DNA from: Ilyonectria destructans
Taxonomy: Eukaryota; Ascomycota; Sordariomycetes; Hypocreales; Nectriaceae
Assembly (NCBI GenBank): GCA_020740775.1
Contig: JAHEWK010000011.1
Span: 1,054,001-1,118,000 of the forward strand
Direction: 5' to 3'
Length of the DNA: 64,000 bases
Shown one piece after another: positions 1 to 11,384 of the stretch (its first letter is position 1; each line of letters begins with the position of its first letter). A program made the position numbers and the translations under genes. The notes beneath the pieces are model-generated. The model ran no database searches. It was given only the letters and a program-made list of their open reading frames with translations, and was not told the origin of the DNA.

Positions 1-12
1 TCTACCCAGATC

Positions 13-906
13 ATGGCAACGAAACGTCCAGCCGCAATAGACACCGCCAAGTCTAGAAGTGCCAAATCGCCGCAACTAACTCTCCGGGATATTGATAATC
101 TCATGAAATCCCCGAGATTCGACACGTTCGAGGCACTCGCATTATACGACGAGTGCAATGCAGAAACGCAACTCAAACTCTCCCGTGAGCTGTTGTTGGG
201 CTACCTGAGTTTTCACCGTCTGCCTGCTGCAGATCGGATGCTGGCCACCGGCGGTCGGATCCATCATTGCCTTTCGAGTAATAGCGACAAGTTCTCCGAC
301 TCAAGGGAATACGGGAAGGCGGAGCCAGATGAGATCGATATCTTTGCCGACCCATATGAGGTCAAGGACTACTTCCTGAAGCGGTGGATAAGTGCGGATC
401 CTGATATGGAACAGCTTGCGTATCGTATCAGCACAAGCGGATTCAAGGATGCCAGCCGTGGCGTACGGTGGGAAACAAATGAAATCTTCACCGCACCGGG
501 GACACGAGGCTTTAGCCACAGCGGCGATTACGGCGGCATCCCCGACTACAGCGAGTTTTGCAGCCCGTGGAAGCTGATCTCGTCGCATCTGATGCTCTAC
601 CGGCTCACCACTGTATTAGGTATGCCTCCTTTTTCGGAAAATGAAGAGGTTGATGGCTACAAAACGGCTTGGGCGTATACCCTGCATTGGATACCAGATG
701 TGGTCGAAAACCAAAACGGGGGCAAGGTCATGACAAGTTCTTTTTGCATTGCAGACCATAAGGGTTCAATCGCATTCCATTTTACAGGGTCAGAGGAAGC
801 TAGCAAGGCAGCGCTTCTGTTGTTGGAGTGGCTGTTCAGCGACAATGTGCCGCATACGTACGATGGTGTAATGGCAGGGAATCAAGCTTCAATCTTCAGT
901 GGCTAG
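13..906 (+). CDS. Hypothetical protein, 297 aa
   Basis: This is one uninterrupted reading frame from an ATG at base 13 to a TAG. I do not recognise the family. The protein is soluble, with no signal peptide or membrane segment. It opens with a Lys/Ser-rich stretch of about 20 residues. The middle is rich in aromatic and acidic residues, with a GFSHSGDYGG motif near residues 173-182. The C-terminal third mixes beta and helical character and has a Trp-rich segment (AWAYTLHWIPD). Codon use looks like a real fungal gene. The ATG lies only 12 bases from the window edge, so an upstream exon outside the window cannot be excluded. The next gene on the same strand starts about 400 bp downstream. Confidence 0.6.
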   Translation: MATKRPAAIDTAKSRSAKSPQLTLRDIDNLMKSPRFDTFEALALYDECNAETQLKLSRELLLGYLSFHRLPAADRMLATGGRIHHCLSSNSDKFSDSREYGKAEPDEIDIFADPYEVKDYFLKRWISADPDMEQLAYRISTSGFKDASRGVRWETNEIFTAPGTRGFSHSGDYGGIPDYSEFCSPWKLISSHLMLYRLTTVLGMPPFSENEEVDGYKTAWAYTLHWIPDVVENQNGGKVMTSSFCIADHKGSIAFHFTGSEEASKAALLLLEWLFSDNVPHTYDGVMAGNQASIFSG

Positions 907-1308
907 GCTCTTTATTCAGTTGCAACGGGTAAATATGGCTTTGTAGTTTCTTCTTCTTTCCGGTGTGGTCCCACCGCTTATAACTCTGGCTTACAATCTT
1001 CGTCCTCGGCTGTGACGTTTTTGTCCGATCTGGACTGCCATCTTGATGTCCACCCTAATTCATCTATCCCGTACTTTGCATCGCGCCTCCGCCACTTGGT
1101 GCATCTTCCTGCATCCACATACGCGACGTCTCATCTCTAGACCACTTCATCTCCCGTTACATATAGCAGCCCTGACTCACTCAAGGACATTGGGCGAAGA
1201 AGACTGTGGGTCCTGGTTACTGCCGCATCAGACCGCCTGGCATGACACTGGGCCGTTGTAACTTGACAAAAACCTGACATAATCTAAGACAGCTCATGCA
1301 TAATTACC
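907..1308. other. Intergenic: 3' flank and METTL25-like promoter
   Basis: No gene is seen. The stretch must hold the 3' UTR of the first gene and the promoter of the methyltransferase gene. TGACTCA at 1173-1179 matches the Gcn4/CPC-1 consensus, about 130 bp upstream of the ATG at 1309. A weak TATA-like run (TTATAA) lies near 977. Confidence 0.5.
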
Positions 1309-2679
1309 ATGTCGTTTCTGCCGAGTTCATTTAACAACTTAGAAGAATATACCGGCAGTCTTATTGACTTTATCAATTCACCGCTAATTCGTCAAATTAG
1401 CGGAGGGATCCATGTTAATGACGCGATAATACACGATGCCTGGGGGGCCTTGCCTCAAGAATGGACCGCCTGGTGGGACTCACTCCCCGATCACCGCTTG
1501 GCCCAACAAGACCTCATAGAAAGCATTGATGAGGAGACAGCTACAATATCCCTAGACAGTATCGAAAATGGGGAGGGGTTTCTGCCTATACAAACCCGAC
1601 CGAGGTCCTTGGTAGATTGGCTGCAAACACTCAAATCTCTCTCGCTTTCACGAATCCAGCAGCCAGGCCCCAAAGTCGACTTACCACAAACGCTCAAGGC
1701 CCGGATGAATACGAAGAAGATAGCTGAAGTCTCGACTGCTGCAGCATACATCGGAAACGTCTGCCAAGCAAACAACATCACTCACGTCATCGACATGGGG
1801 TCTGGACAAGGGTACCTCTCTAATTCGCTGGTTTTCCTCTTCCCGTCTCTCCGAGTTCTCGCCATTGACGGCAGCGAGTCTCAGATAGCTGGCTCCAAAG
1901 CTTTCGCCGCTTCCTTGGGCATTTCTGAGGACAGGCTTAGCCACTTGGTTCGCTACATTGATGGCGATGCCTCACTCATAGTCGAGATGGAAGCATGGGC
2001 ACGCGGAGAAAAGTGCATGCTGGTTGGACTCCATGCCTGCGGACAGTTGTCGGAGCACATGCTCAGATATTTCGCGACTGCGCCATCCATCACATCGCTA
2101 GGAGCAGTTGGGTGTTGCTACAACCACATCATCCCCCATTCAGTCACTTGTCCGGATGGATTCCCAATCAGCGCCCGATTAAGAAGCATGGACGTGACCC
2201 TCAGTCCCACAGCGCTGATGACTGGTTGCCAGGCGCCGAATAACTGGCAAAGAGCAGATTTGACCGGAGATGAATCCATTTACACCAAGAGACGCTTTTA
2301 TCGGACCCTTTTAGAGAAACTGTTTTTCGACAAGGGGATCTTGCTTGACTCAGAAGACAGACCTGTCTGGGCCACCCAAAAAGGGGATCTCGTTAGCTTT
2401 GAGAAGTTTGCGACTCGAGCCATGCGAAGTCTCGGTATTGACCCAGAGAAAATATCAGCAGCGGATATGCTGGAATATGAAAGGCGGTATCAAGGCCACA
2501 AGGGAAAAGTCGCTATCTTATGGACACTCAGCATATTATGTTGCAAGATCGTTGAGAGCGTGATCGCACTAGATCGGTACTGGTTTCTCATTGAGCAAGG
2601 GGCGGCCGATGTTGATGTTGTGGCAATATTCGATTATAAGATTTCACCAAGAAACTTGATGATAGTAGCCAAGAAATAA
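1309..2679 (+). CDS. METTL25/RRNAD1-type SAM-dependent methyltransferase
   Basis: This is a single-exon protein of 456 aa. The class I methyltransferase core is visible. Motif I reads VIDMGSGQGYLS around residues 160-171, followed by an acidic motif II (VLAIDGS) that would contact the SAM ribose. A later GLHACGQLSEHML segment and a VGCCYNH segment are characteristic of the METTL25/RRNAD1 family (Methyltransf_32). The MNTKKIAEV stretch just before motif I corresponds to the family's conserved M-x-x-K-K segment. The family is eukaryotic. Related proteins have been linked to RNA or ribosome methylation, but the substrate of this protein is inferred, not shown. The location is probably cytosolic or nuclear because no signal peptide is present. 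Confidence 0.85.
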   Translation: MSFLPSSFNNLEEYTGSLIDFINSPLIRQISGGIHVNDAIIHDAWGALPQEWTAWWDSLPDHRLAQQDLIESIDEETATISLDSIENGEGFLPIQTRPRSLVDWLQTLKSLSLSRIQQPGPKVDLPQTLKARMNTKKIAEVSTAAAYIGNVCQANNITHVIDMGSGQGYLSNSLVFLFPSLRVLAIDGSESQIAGSKAFAASLGISEDRLSHLVRYIDGDASLIVEMEAWARGEKCMLVGLHACGQLSEHMLRYFATAPSITSLGAVGCCYNHIIPHSVTCPDGFPISARLRSMDVTLSPTALMTGCQAPNNWQRADLTGDESIYTKRRFYRTLLEKLFFDKGILLDSEDRPVWATQKGDLVSFEKFATRAMRSLGIDPEKISAADMLEYERRYQGHKGKVAILWTLSILCCKIVESVIALDRYWFLIEQGAADVDVVAIFDYKISPRNLMIVAKK

Positions 2680-3494
2680 AATGAACGAGACCTCGAATTC
2701 CCCGACAGGCTACAAGTGATGTTTGGCACAGATGGTAGGCAGAACTGTTACTTGATCCAACCGAAGCTTCGTGAAAAGTGCATTGAAACGGAAGCCTTCA
2801 ATCCAGATGGTAAACCGCAAGAGGCATAATAACGCACACAAGCCTATTGTCGTCCACCGACAGAAACATGTCTTCACAGAATCACCGGCAGGTAACACGA
2901 CATTGCAAAAAATGCAGTGTATTTGTGTAGGGTATTATTGCCAACTTAGAAACTCAACGAGCATTTTCCCGGCCTTTTGAATATGCCTGGCCTTGCCCAT
3001 TCCCTCCGCAGAATAATTCAGGGCTGATCCGCAACCATGGTGCCGTAACTCCAGATTCAATGCATTCATACATCCCGCCATTCCCCAAATGCCGAGGCTT
3101 ATCTGCCTGCGGCTTCAATTCCTCAGAACGAAAAACCCATCCTCTCCTGCCCTTGCTCGATTGAGAACCATCGGTCAAGCGGCCATCGCCCAATCGAATC
3201 CATCATCCCGTCGACATCCCAGCTCCTGTTTTGTAATTATCGTGACTCCAGCCATTCTCTTCGGGGCTAGCCGTCGTTTCAGTTCACTCGCATACGACCG
3301 CGTTCGATCTCGTTTAACCTGGTGATCCGGCATTCGCAGACGGCGCGTTGTAGTTACCAAAGCCGCCATGCTCCGCAGCACCGTTGTCCGCTTTCATCGT
3401 TCCGTTGAGCAGAGGACATAACCTTGCGCCACATAGTTAGTAAAGGTTCTGCAAGGGTGTCAAGTTGTGAAATGGTGGTGAGGGTTGACGCTTG
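2680..3494. other. Intergenic between convergent genes
   Basis: This stretch lies between the 3' ends of the methyltransferase (+) and TAF1 (-). Only short overlapping open frames without family features are seen. It most likely holds the two 3' UTRs. Confidence 0.5.
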
Positions 3495-6400
3495 TCAACG
3501 AAGATATCCGTAGCGGAACTTGGGTCTGGCTCTTTCTCGCCTGAGCCGTTCCCTTTCCAGACGCTGCCGCTTCTCCTGGTCCTCTAGGAGCTTCCTCTCA
3601 CGCGCTCTTTGTTGCAGCTCTTCTTTCTGTCTTTTCTTTGCTGCCTTCTCCTCTTCTTTTCTCTTCACCTCCGCTGCGCGGCGCTCTTCCTCTGCCTGTT
3701 TTTTTGCAGCGTTGCTCGCCTTGACCCGTTCTCGGGCCGCGGCTTGCTCCTGCTTCGCTAGCAGTTGTGCCTTCTTGAGAGATTCTGCATCACTCTTCTC
3801 CAGGCTCTGCACGAGGATGCTCTTCCGCTTTCTTCCACCTTTTGGTTCATCTTCCACTTGGCAACTCCACCAATCAAACGACAAGCGAGGGGGTGGTGAA
3901 AAAGGGGAATTCATACTTCTTGTTGGTCTTGATGTGACCGACCTGTCCACAATTGGCACACTTTCGGGTGGTTCCGGTAGGGATCTTTTCCGCGCCGGAA
4001 ACCTTGGGGGACCCGGCGTCGCCAGCGCTGGCTTTGTGATGCAGCTCTTTCTGCTGCTCTCGGGCTTGTCGTCGTGCTTTGTTCTTCTCGAGTCTTTCGA
4101 GCTCCTTTCTGATTCTAATACACTGTCAGTCTCATTGCCCAGGTTGCTATCAACCTGGTGAACGTACCTAATGTTCGCAAGACGGTCGTGGTCGGCATTA
4201 CCCGTAGGTCGAGACGCGTAGATGCTGTTGCAAGATAAACGTAAGCTGATGCTCTGAACTCTAGTCCAATGATGTCCTTCTGTGAACCAGGACTGCCGAC
4301 ACCATACGAGTGTGCTGGCTTCTTGGAGGGTTTCCTTTTCGATTGTCGTTGGCTGACTTGGTTGGGATTAGGTGGGTGCACATACTCTTTCGATTCAATG
4401 TCCGCCTCTGTTCGCCGCTTCATATACTGCGAGATTACGACTGGATCGTGAACGAGCTCGATTCGGCTTTGGATGCTGCCATCTGCCATCCGGAAATCGC
4501 GGGTGATGCGGATCGCGCGCTTGGGGTGGCGGCTGGACGAAGTCAAACCACTAATTTGGCTGGTCCCGTCATCGAATTGGGCGGGCGTGGCGGCTGACTG
4601 AACGTTGAACCTGTCGTCTTCGTCCTCTGTCACTGCAACGTCCTTGTCGTCATGTTCCTGGTGGTCAGAGAGTGTCGACTTCTGCTTCTCCCAAATCTCG
4701 CGTATGCCCTCTTCGTACATTGCCTGTTGCTTCTTGACGTTGTAAGCGTGGCCACCGTTGGCTCTCTTCTCGCGTTCCATGGCATCTGCAGAGGTGGCAA
4801 GGGGTCCCTGGACTGCCTCGATGTATCCACCCTTCATCGAAGTCCGGATGAAACTGAAACCAAGGCCATGGCCAGTAGGGTCTCCTTCACCGTGAAGTTG
4901 AAGCATCGCTTTCTGGGCACAAGCGTCAATGAAGGCTTTCGTCGTCTTCCATGGAGCCATCTTGTCGGCAAGGGTCTCTTCCTGTTTCTCTGGCGCTTTC
5001 TTGGCTCCCTTAGCAACCCTGCTGCTGTCGTCTTCGGCGTCTTCCTCTTCGCCATCCTGTTCCTGGACCTGGACGTCGTCATCGATGTTGGCGTTTCGAG
5101 GGTCGTAGCCGGCATCCTCCAGTTCCTTGATACCAAGCTGCATGGCATCAAGTAAAGACACCTCCTCCGGCTTGATCATGGATCGAACCGAACTCTCGTC
5201 GGGGAGAACTTCTCCAGGCTTGAGACGCCACATGCCCTTCTCGCCACTCTCTCGATCATACTGAAGAAACTCCTTCAATTTCTGTCGATTTTGAGTGTCG
5301 GTCGACTCGGCAATGTGCTTAGTGATGTCCGACAGTTGGCAATTGTCCGTCGCGCTATGTCGGATCATGCGGAACGCGAGCATCTTCATTCGGTTCTTTG
5401 AAGCGTTGGTGACCTTTCTGCTATGGGGTCCAGGGACCTCGACCGACGGGAACTGCTGCCCTACCACGTGCATGTGGTCGATCTTGTGAAGGAACCATTT
5501 TGACCCATACTCGCCCGTACTGCTTCGGACAACAAGGAAATCGCTGTTGCGGGGGGTGTGCTTAAATACGGGCGCGCGGTACATCTCATTGTGCAAGGTC
5601 GGCACAGTCTCACCAGAGTCGACGGTTCCGAAAAGGGAGAACGGAGATCGATCCTCAGGAAGTAGCATACGATACTCGCCCAGTTCTTGTTTCGGCAGCT
5701 GGTCGTCTTCGGTGGTGTCCTTTCTTCGGTAGTAGTTGATCAAACGGTTGCCCATGCCGAAGTTGCTGAGTACGCGTGGTCGCTGTTCACAGTACTCGAA
5801 AAGGACAGCGGTGGAGTTGTCGTTGATGCTGAGATCCTTCGATTTCAGGAAAACTTCATGCGCCTTGCCCTTCATCTGTTTCCGCTTGTGGTGATTAGGC
5901 TTGTCAAACTTAATGATATGACCAGCAAATTTCTTATATCTGAAGCGAGGGCGATGGTACTCATCAGTCGTACCGCCCAGCTTAACCTTGTAGTACGGCC
6001 ATGAGAGCTTGATGGCAGGCATACTGTGTTCGACCGAGATGTTGCCAAGAGTCGCGCGGACCTTGCTCTGGTGGTTCTCCTTCAGCGCTTCGTATGCTTC
6101 GTCGTTCGAAATGTTGAATCGTTGCGAAACATCCCGGCCCAGATTGCCGTTGGCCATGCGCTTCAGCTTCGTCTCCTGGCGGGGTCTCTTCGCAGCGCGC
6201 TGGAAGTCCTGGGTCTCCAAGAGAAGGTACGGGTCGCTCATGTCCAAATGGACACGCTTGGCGCCTCGGCGCGTCGCATCCTCAAAGTTGTCGAAACTGG
6301 GGGCTGCGTAACGTGGAATCTCGGGCAGGCCGAGCTTAATGGCCTTGCGCTTCTTCGGGCGTTGTTGGGTATCGTCCATGTCCATCAAAAACTCCGCATC

Positions 6401-7378
6401 CCATTCATCATCCTGCTCCTCGGCGTGGCGGTGCTTGGACTGGAGCTGCTCCTGCTCGGCGGCTTGGAGGGCTTTGAAATCCGCCTCCACCGTGTTGATG
6501 TGCACGCCCCAGTCCTCACAGGCCAGCTCGATGTCACGAAGACTGAACCCTGCGATCGTCTCGGTATCGGATTCCTGGTCGACGTCGAACTGGACGGTGT
6601 CGCCGGCTTGCTCGGCCTGACTCTGTCCACACGGCACGAGTCCCCTAGCTTCAGCTTCTTGCGCCTTCTTGCGAGCAGATGTGGCTGCGCCGGGAATTCG
6701 GAAGAGCTTCTCTTGGTCGGGGGCAAGGTCAAGGTTGAGTTTGCTGGTAACAAGGTGTTTGGGTTTCTTTGTAGGCTTCTTTTCCTTCCAGGTCGCCTTC
6801 TTCGCAGGCAGCAGCTCGCTCCAGGTCAGAACGTAACCCTTCTTGAAGGCTGGCCAGGTGGCTTTCAGAAGATCTTCGACCGTTTCGGCGGGGGCGGGGA
6901 TGTCGGGGTCTTGGTTCGCGCCGTTGAGGTGAGGTTCGGGGTCGAAGTTGATGCCGGGGAAGCTGAGTCCCATATCCATCGGCTGGGTGTCTTCGCCGCC
7001 GTCGGCATCGCGTACGTGAGGTGCGGGTGAGGGAGGTCCGAGGATGGGATCAATCGGGGAGGATGCGCCTTCGCCGAACAAGTCATCCGCGTCGTTGCTG
7101 GTTCCGCCGTCGTCAGTCAATCCCGGCATCTCCATGGAGGCGCCCGCGCTGGGCTCCTCCTCTTCGGGAAGGTCATCGTCGCTGATGTCCTCAAAATCCT
7201 CCGCATCGTCGGCCTTGTTGGTTTGGTCGAATGGTGTGTCGTCGATCTTGAGACCGCCGCCGCTAGATCCGCCGTCTTGACTCTGTTCAAGCAGACGTGA
7301 AATCTCGCGGCTGTCGGCGGCAGCCTGGGCCTTCCAGGCCTCGTCGTCCAGGGACGAGAATTCGGGGTCTTCGGACAT
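3495..7378 (-). CDS. TAF1: Transcription initiation factor TFIID subunit 1 (TAF1)
   Basis: This is the largest TFIID subunit, nuclear, needed for RNA polymerase II preinitiation complexes. My model joins 7378-4308, 4224-4168, 4114-3917 and 3864-3495, giving 1231 aa with introns of 83, 53 and 52 bp. The start is MSEDPEFSS at 7378. An in-frame ATG 42 bp upstream is possible but less likely. The N-terminal 250 residues are acidic, matching the TBP-inhibiting region. The DUF3591 core is clear in segments such as LSWPYYKVKL, HRPRFRYKKFAGHIIKFDKP and EYGSKWFLHKIDHMHVVGQ. After the second intron comes a basic helix (RIRKELERLEKNKARR) and the zinc knuckle RKCANCGQVGHIKTNK. The last exon is a Lys/Glu/Arg-rich coiled coil of about 120 residues ending FRYGYLR. 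Bromodomains are absent, as in other fungal TAF1. The third intron is the least certain; without it the protein ends 15 residues after the knuckle. Confidence 0.88.
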
Positions 7379-8641
7379 GATTGTGTAGTCGTAATCTCCC
7401 TCTCGACAGCCTCCCTCCAAAGGCGCAGCAGAATGTCGATTTTATATCATGCTTCTCCGGAAGGGACGTCTACACGCGTCGGTCGGGCACAGGGACGGGC
7501 GCGAAAGGATGAGGTCGTGGTGAGCGTGGTGGGAGGCGTGAACTGACGTGGTGATAAATTCGCGGTTGCGCTCACGATCGCGGCTTGGGGATTGCGGCGG
7601 CCTAAAGATGCTGAGTCAGCCAATAGGAGCACACGGTACGACAAAGAGGTCGATGTGGTCCGTGCGTGAGCGGTGGCGCTGGAGCAGCTCCGCACTGAGG
7701 TGTGGCGTAAATCTGCAACGATCCACGCCAAGTCCGACAGACGGAAAGGATTCAACGTACAAGGTATTTTTGATGGATGGCACTCGAAGGAGGCAGAAAT
7801 GCCAACATCCACCGCTCCTTGTTTCCGTCTCCGCAACTGAATCGGGGGGGGATGCGTGCGCAGTGCTGAGTCCGTAAAAGCAAGAGGATTATCCAAGACC
7901 TTTGAGTGATGTTGAAGTAGGCAATGAGCAGGTGAAAGGGGTAGTACAGTGTTGAGCTGTGATGAAGAGATAGAAAGCACAATTGCAGGTGGCGCAACGG
8001 CGCAAAGAGATGACAGAGGAGGGTGTTCTGATTCACGGATGGAGCAAAGCAGGCAAAAGCAGAAAGATGAGCTGAACTGGAGCTCGCGAGACTAAGAACA
8101 AATTTCCACCTGGATATCCCATCAAGGTTAATGCGGTCCAGCTAAGACGCTCTCTTCACCAACCTGTCGCAAAATCGAGGTTTTAGTCCAGGGTAAGTGA
8201 AGTGGCAAGCTGTGCCGTACCATCTCAGCAGTCAACGCGCGGCGCACGACGATTGAAAAATTCCAGCATAAAACTCAGGGCGGGAATACACGTATTGAGA
8301 CACAATTGAGTACATTGATCCCTCAAATAAACTTTAATTGCGCCACTGTTGCATTTGCGCGCATCACGGACTCCGTTACATGGGTGGAGACACCAAACAC
8401 GCCCTCCAGGAACAAGTGATGCCCGGAGATCCATTTTCAGAGAAACGAGCGCATAAACACCGCGACTAAACATGCAGAGGAATCTTCATTATGGACACCA
8501 TCGGTTATTCCATACCCGATGATACCATGAGTCAAAGATGGCGGACATTTAATCACCCGCACGCTGGAGCATTTATTTCTCGAACACCCCCCCAACTTAG
8601 ACCAGAATGGCAATCGGACCAAGATACCACAAAATACCACA
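7379..8641. other. Divergent promoter region, TAF1 / D-serine dehydratase
   Basis: No gene is seen. A 177-codon open frame on the minus strand (7980-7447) has no protein-like features. Sites that stand out are CCAAT at 7620-7624, TGAGTCA at 7612-7618 about 235 bp upstream of TAF1, and a second TGAGTCA at 8528-8534 close to the dehydratase start. Confidence 0.5.
8528..8534 (+). promoter_or_regulatory. Candidate Gcn4/CPC-1 site TGAGTCA
   Basis: The heptamer TGAGTCA is an exact match to the TGASTCA consensus of the fungal amino-acid starvation regulator. It lies 108 bp upstream of the start codon of a D-amino-acid enzyme. The match is seen directly; the regulation is inferred. Confidence 0.4.
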
Positions 8642-10147
8642 ATGGCGTACGCTTTGGAATCCAAGAACGAGCTACTAAAGCAGTTTGTCGGAAAGACGCT
8701 GCATGATGTGCCGACCCCATCGCCGGTGCTGGACCTGGCCAAGGTCGAGGTCAATTGCGAGCGGATGCTCCAGGCAGTCAAGCGACTGGATCTAGGATGG
8801 CGACCGCACATCAAGACCCACAAGGTATGCTTTACCGCAACTAAGACGAGAAGTCGATCAACTGACTGGTGTTAGACGATTGAGCTCACGAGGCGGCAAG
8901 TTGGCGATGCCGACACCACTCCCGCCAACATTGTCGTCTCGACCATCCTCGAAGCAGAAAAGGTCGTGCCCCTTCTGCAGGAGTACCAACAAAGAGGTCG
9001 CGAAGTAAATGTACCAACACCAAATGCACCTGGGTATCTCAAATCAGCCAACTAACCACCACAGGTACTCTACTCATTTCCCCTGTTCCCTTCAGCAGTC
9101 GACCGCCTCAGCAACATCTCCACGCAGCTCGGGGCCGGAGGTTTGGCCCTGATGATTGACCATCCAGACCAACTCCAATATGTCGAAGCCATCCAGACTA
9201 AGACGGGCTTCCCGCCCCTGATCTTCATGAAAGTAGACATGGGCTACCGGCGTTCAGGCGTGGTCCCTGGCACGACCGAGTGCGAGACCCTCATCGGACA
9301 GCTTCTCGCTAGGGAGGCAGAGGGCAAGTGCGTGTTTCATGGCATCTATGCTCACGCGGGCCACTCCTACGAGACCCGCGAGGACTGGAAAGCGCTGGAT
9401 CACCTGGCGGCCGAGTTCAAGGCTCTGGAAGAGGTGGCCGCGTCGATCGTCTCAAAGCGCCCAGGGCACACCCTGACTCTGTCTGTTGGAGCATCCCCAA
9501 CTGCGACCAGTCTCCAACACCCTGACCTAGACGGCAAGATATCAGACAACTCTAGCAACTCGGTGGCATCCATCAACCGCTTCCTCCGGGATCTCAAGGC
9601 ACTGGGCTACAAACTGGAAGTACACGCCGGCGTATATCCCACACTCGACCTCCAACAGCTCGCAACCCACGCCCGCGACCACACCCTCCTATCCGCCTCC
9701 TCCATCGCCATAAGCATCCTCACCGAAGTAGCGTCCCTGTACCCCAGCCGTGGCCCCGAGGGAACCACCGAGGCCCTCATCAACGCCGGATGCCTCGCGT
9801 TGGGTCGCGAGCCCTGTGCTGACCTGGGCTCCCAGAAGGGCCAACATTACGCCGGCTGGGGCATCGTTATGCCTTGGGGGCTTGAGAACCCAGCCCCGGG
9901 CGAGGGCTTTCCGGCGGAGCACGGCGGTTGGCAGGTTGGAAAAGTGAGTCAGGAGCATGGCATCCTGCGGTGGCGGAGCGAGCCGCTGGACGAGATTCCG
10001 TTGAAGGTTGGGCAGAGGCTCAGAATCTGGCCGAACCACTCCTGCATCGCGGGAGCTGGATTCGAGAAGTATTTTGTGGTGGATAGCCGGAGAGTAGGCA
10101 AAGAGGATGAGATTGTTGATGTGTGGCCGCGCTGGAACGGGTGGTGA
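8642..10147 (+). CDS. DSD1: D-serine dehydratase (eukaryotic, fold-type III PLP, zinc)
   Basis: This enzyme should convert D-serine to pyruvate and ammonia using PLP and a zinc ion. The model joins 8642-8824, 8876-9004 and 9065-10147, giving 464 aa. Introns of 51 bp (GTATGC...GTTAG) and 60 bp (GTAAAT...CACAG) keep frame. The alanine-racemase-like N-terminal barrel carries the PLP lysine in RPHIKTHK near residue 60. The GYRRSGV segment and GIYAHAGHSYE follow. The C-terminal beta domain ends with PNHSCIAGAGFEKY, holding the His and Cys expected to bind zinc in the yeast Dsd1p/chicken DSD family. The length is somewhat above yeast Dsd1p. Bacterial D-threonine aldolases share the fold, but the His-x-Cys zinc motif favours the dehydratase. 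It is probably cytosolic and used to detoxify or catabolise D-amino acids. Confidence 0.88.
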
Positions 10148-10469
10148 AGGGCCTTTCAATGATATCATAATGCACGTACCGGGGTAGTGTGGACGCGAGC
10201 AACTACTGTTTTAACCTGTTCCAATTGAGTGATCTAAGAAGCAGTGATAATCTAATAGACAAAGCGCCACCCGAGAGGGACCCAGGATATCTTCCCTCTC
10301 CCACCGGGATAATAACGCCAAGCAAGCCGCAAGCCGCAAGCCGTGGTTATGAGTCCCACCAAACCCCATTTTGGTCCACCAAGGCCCAGAGAAAGTCCAA
10401 CAGTCGTTATAAAGGTCATGAAATTATTTAAGACGAAGAATTTACATTGAAAGGGAGTTGGTTGATGGC
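10148..10469. other. Short intergenic stretch with CAAGCCG tandem repeat
   Basis: This holds the 3' flanks of two convergent genes. A perfect three-copy tandem of CAAGCCG lies at 10323-10343. Nothing else is recognised. Confidence 0.5.
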
Positions 10470-11384
10470 CTAAACCAGGAAGACTGTAGCGATGACAGTG
10501 GCAAACACAGGCCAGAAGCCGGCTGCCTCGGCCAAAGCTTGCAAGCTGCCGGCCGCGGCGGAGTCTTCGCCCGCGACGGTGGTGCCGTTGGCGAGGGTGC
10601 CGTTGATGAGAATTGTCGTGGTGCCGTTGACCTTGGCGACGTTGACAATAGACTTGTTGAGGGCGTCGTAGCTGCCATTGCCGATGAGCTCGTCGTAGTA
10701 CGCGGTAGAGTTGTTGTCGTCGCATCCGCAGACAGCGTAGCGGGCGCAGCCGCAAATAACGTCGCGGGTCTCGTTCGCCCTGCTTGACGCGTTGTAGAAG
10801 CGGTAAGGGTTATCGTAGTGATACATGTACGCGCCGTACAGCCAGACGCCGGGCCAGAAGGCGATGGCGGAGCCGAGTAGGAGGAAGGGAACGATGCCGA
10901 GGGCGGACTTAGCACCGGCACGATATGGAACCGCAGCTCCTCCGGGATAATATCGACCACCGCCGTAGGTGGGCTGGACGCCGGAGCCCTTGGACGAAGT
11001 GCCGCCGGAGTTGGATGATCTGGAGAGAGACAGCGGGTTAGTATCGTGGCGTTGGATCGAGGAACTTGCGAGGAGCGCTACTCACTTGCTGGAGGAACCG
11101 CTATTGGAGGAACTGCTGCCGGACTTGCTTGAGCCGGATGATTTGCCTGATTTAGATGAGCTTTTGGAATTCCCGGTACGTCCGCTGCTTTTGCGCCCAC
11201 CTCCACTGCTGCCGCCACTGCCACCACCACCACCGCGACCTCCTCCGCCGCCGCCACCGCGGCGCTTGAATAGATCATTCTGGGGAGTGACGTCGACGCG
11301 CTCGACGTGTCGGGGCGTGTTGATGATCGAGGCAGCGCTCGAGCCCACGAGCGAGAGGGCCAAGAGTGCGATGTCGAACCTCAT
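10470..11384 (-). CDS. Secreted Gly/Ser-rich DUF7732-like protein, possible GPI anchor
   Basis: The model joins 11384-11086 and 11019-10470 and encodes 282 aa. The 66-bp intron has donor GTGAGT, a TACTAAC branch site and acceptor CTCCAG. Residues 1-20 form a signal peptide (MRFDIALLALSLVGSSAAS). Residues about 38-110 are low complexity: a glycine run broken by arginine, then Ser/Lys/Gly repeats. A YGGGRYYPGGAA segment leads into a hydrophobic stretch (LGIVPFLLLGSAIAFWPGVWLYGAYMY). A Cys-rich segment follows (CGCARYAVCGCDD). Several N-x-S/T sites are present (NGT repeated). The C-terminus is hydrophobic (FWPVFATVIATVFLV), as expected for a GPI-attachment signal. The layout matches fungal proteins I associate with DUF7732. 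Function is unknown; a cell-wall or membrane role is inferred. Confidence 0.75.

Noticed and set aside
7447..7980. 177-codon frame upstream of TAF1
   Set aside because: No protein-like features, and it lies in the expected 5' UTR/promoter of TAF1.
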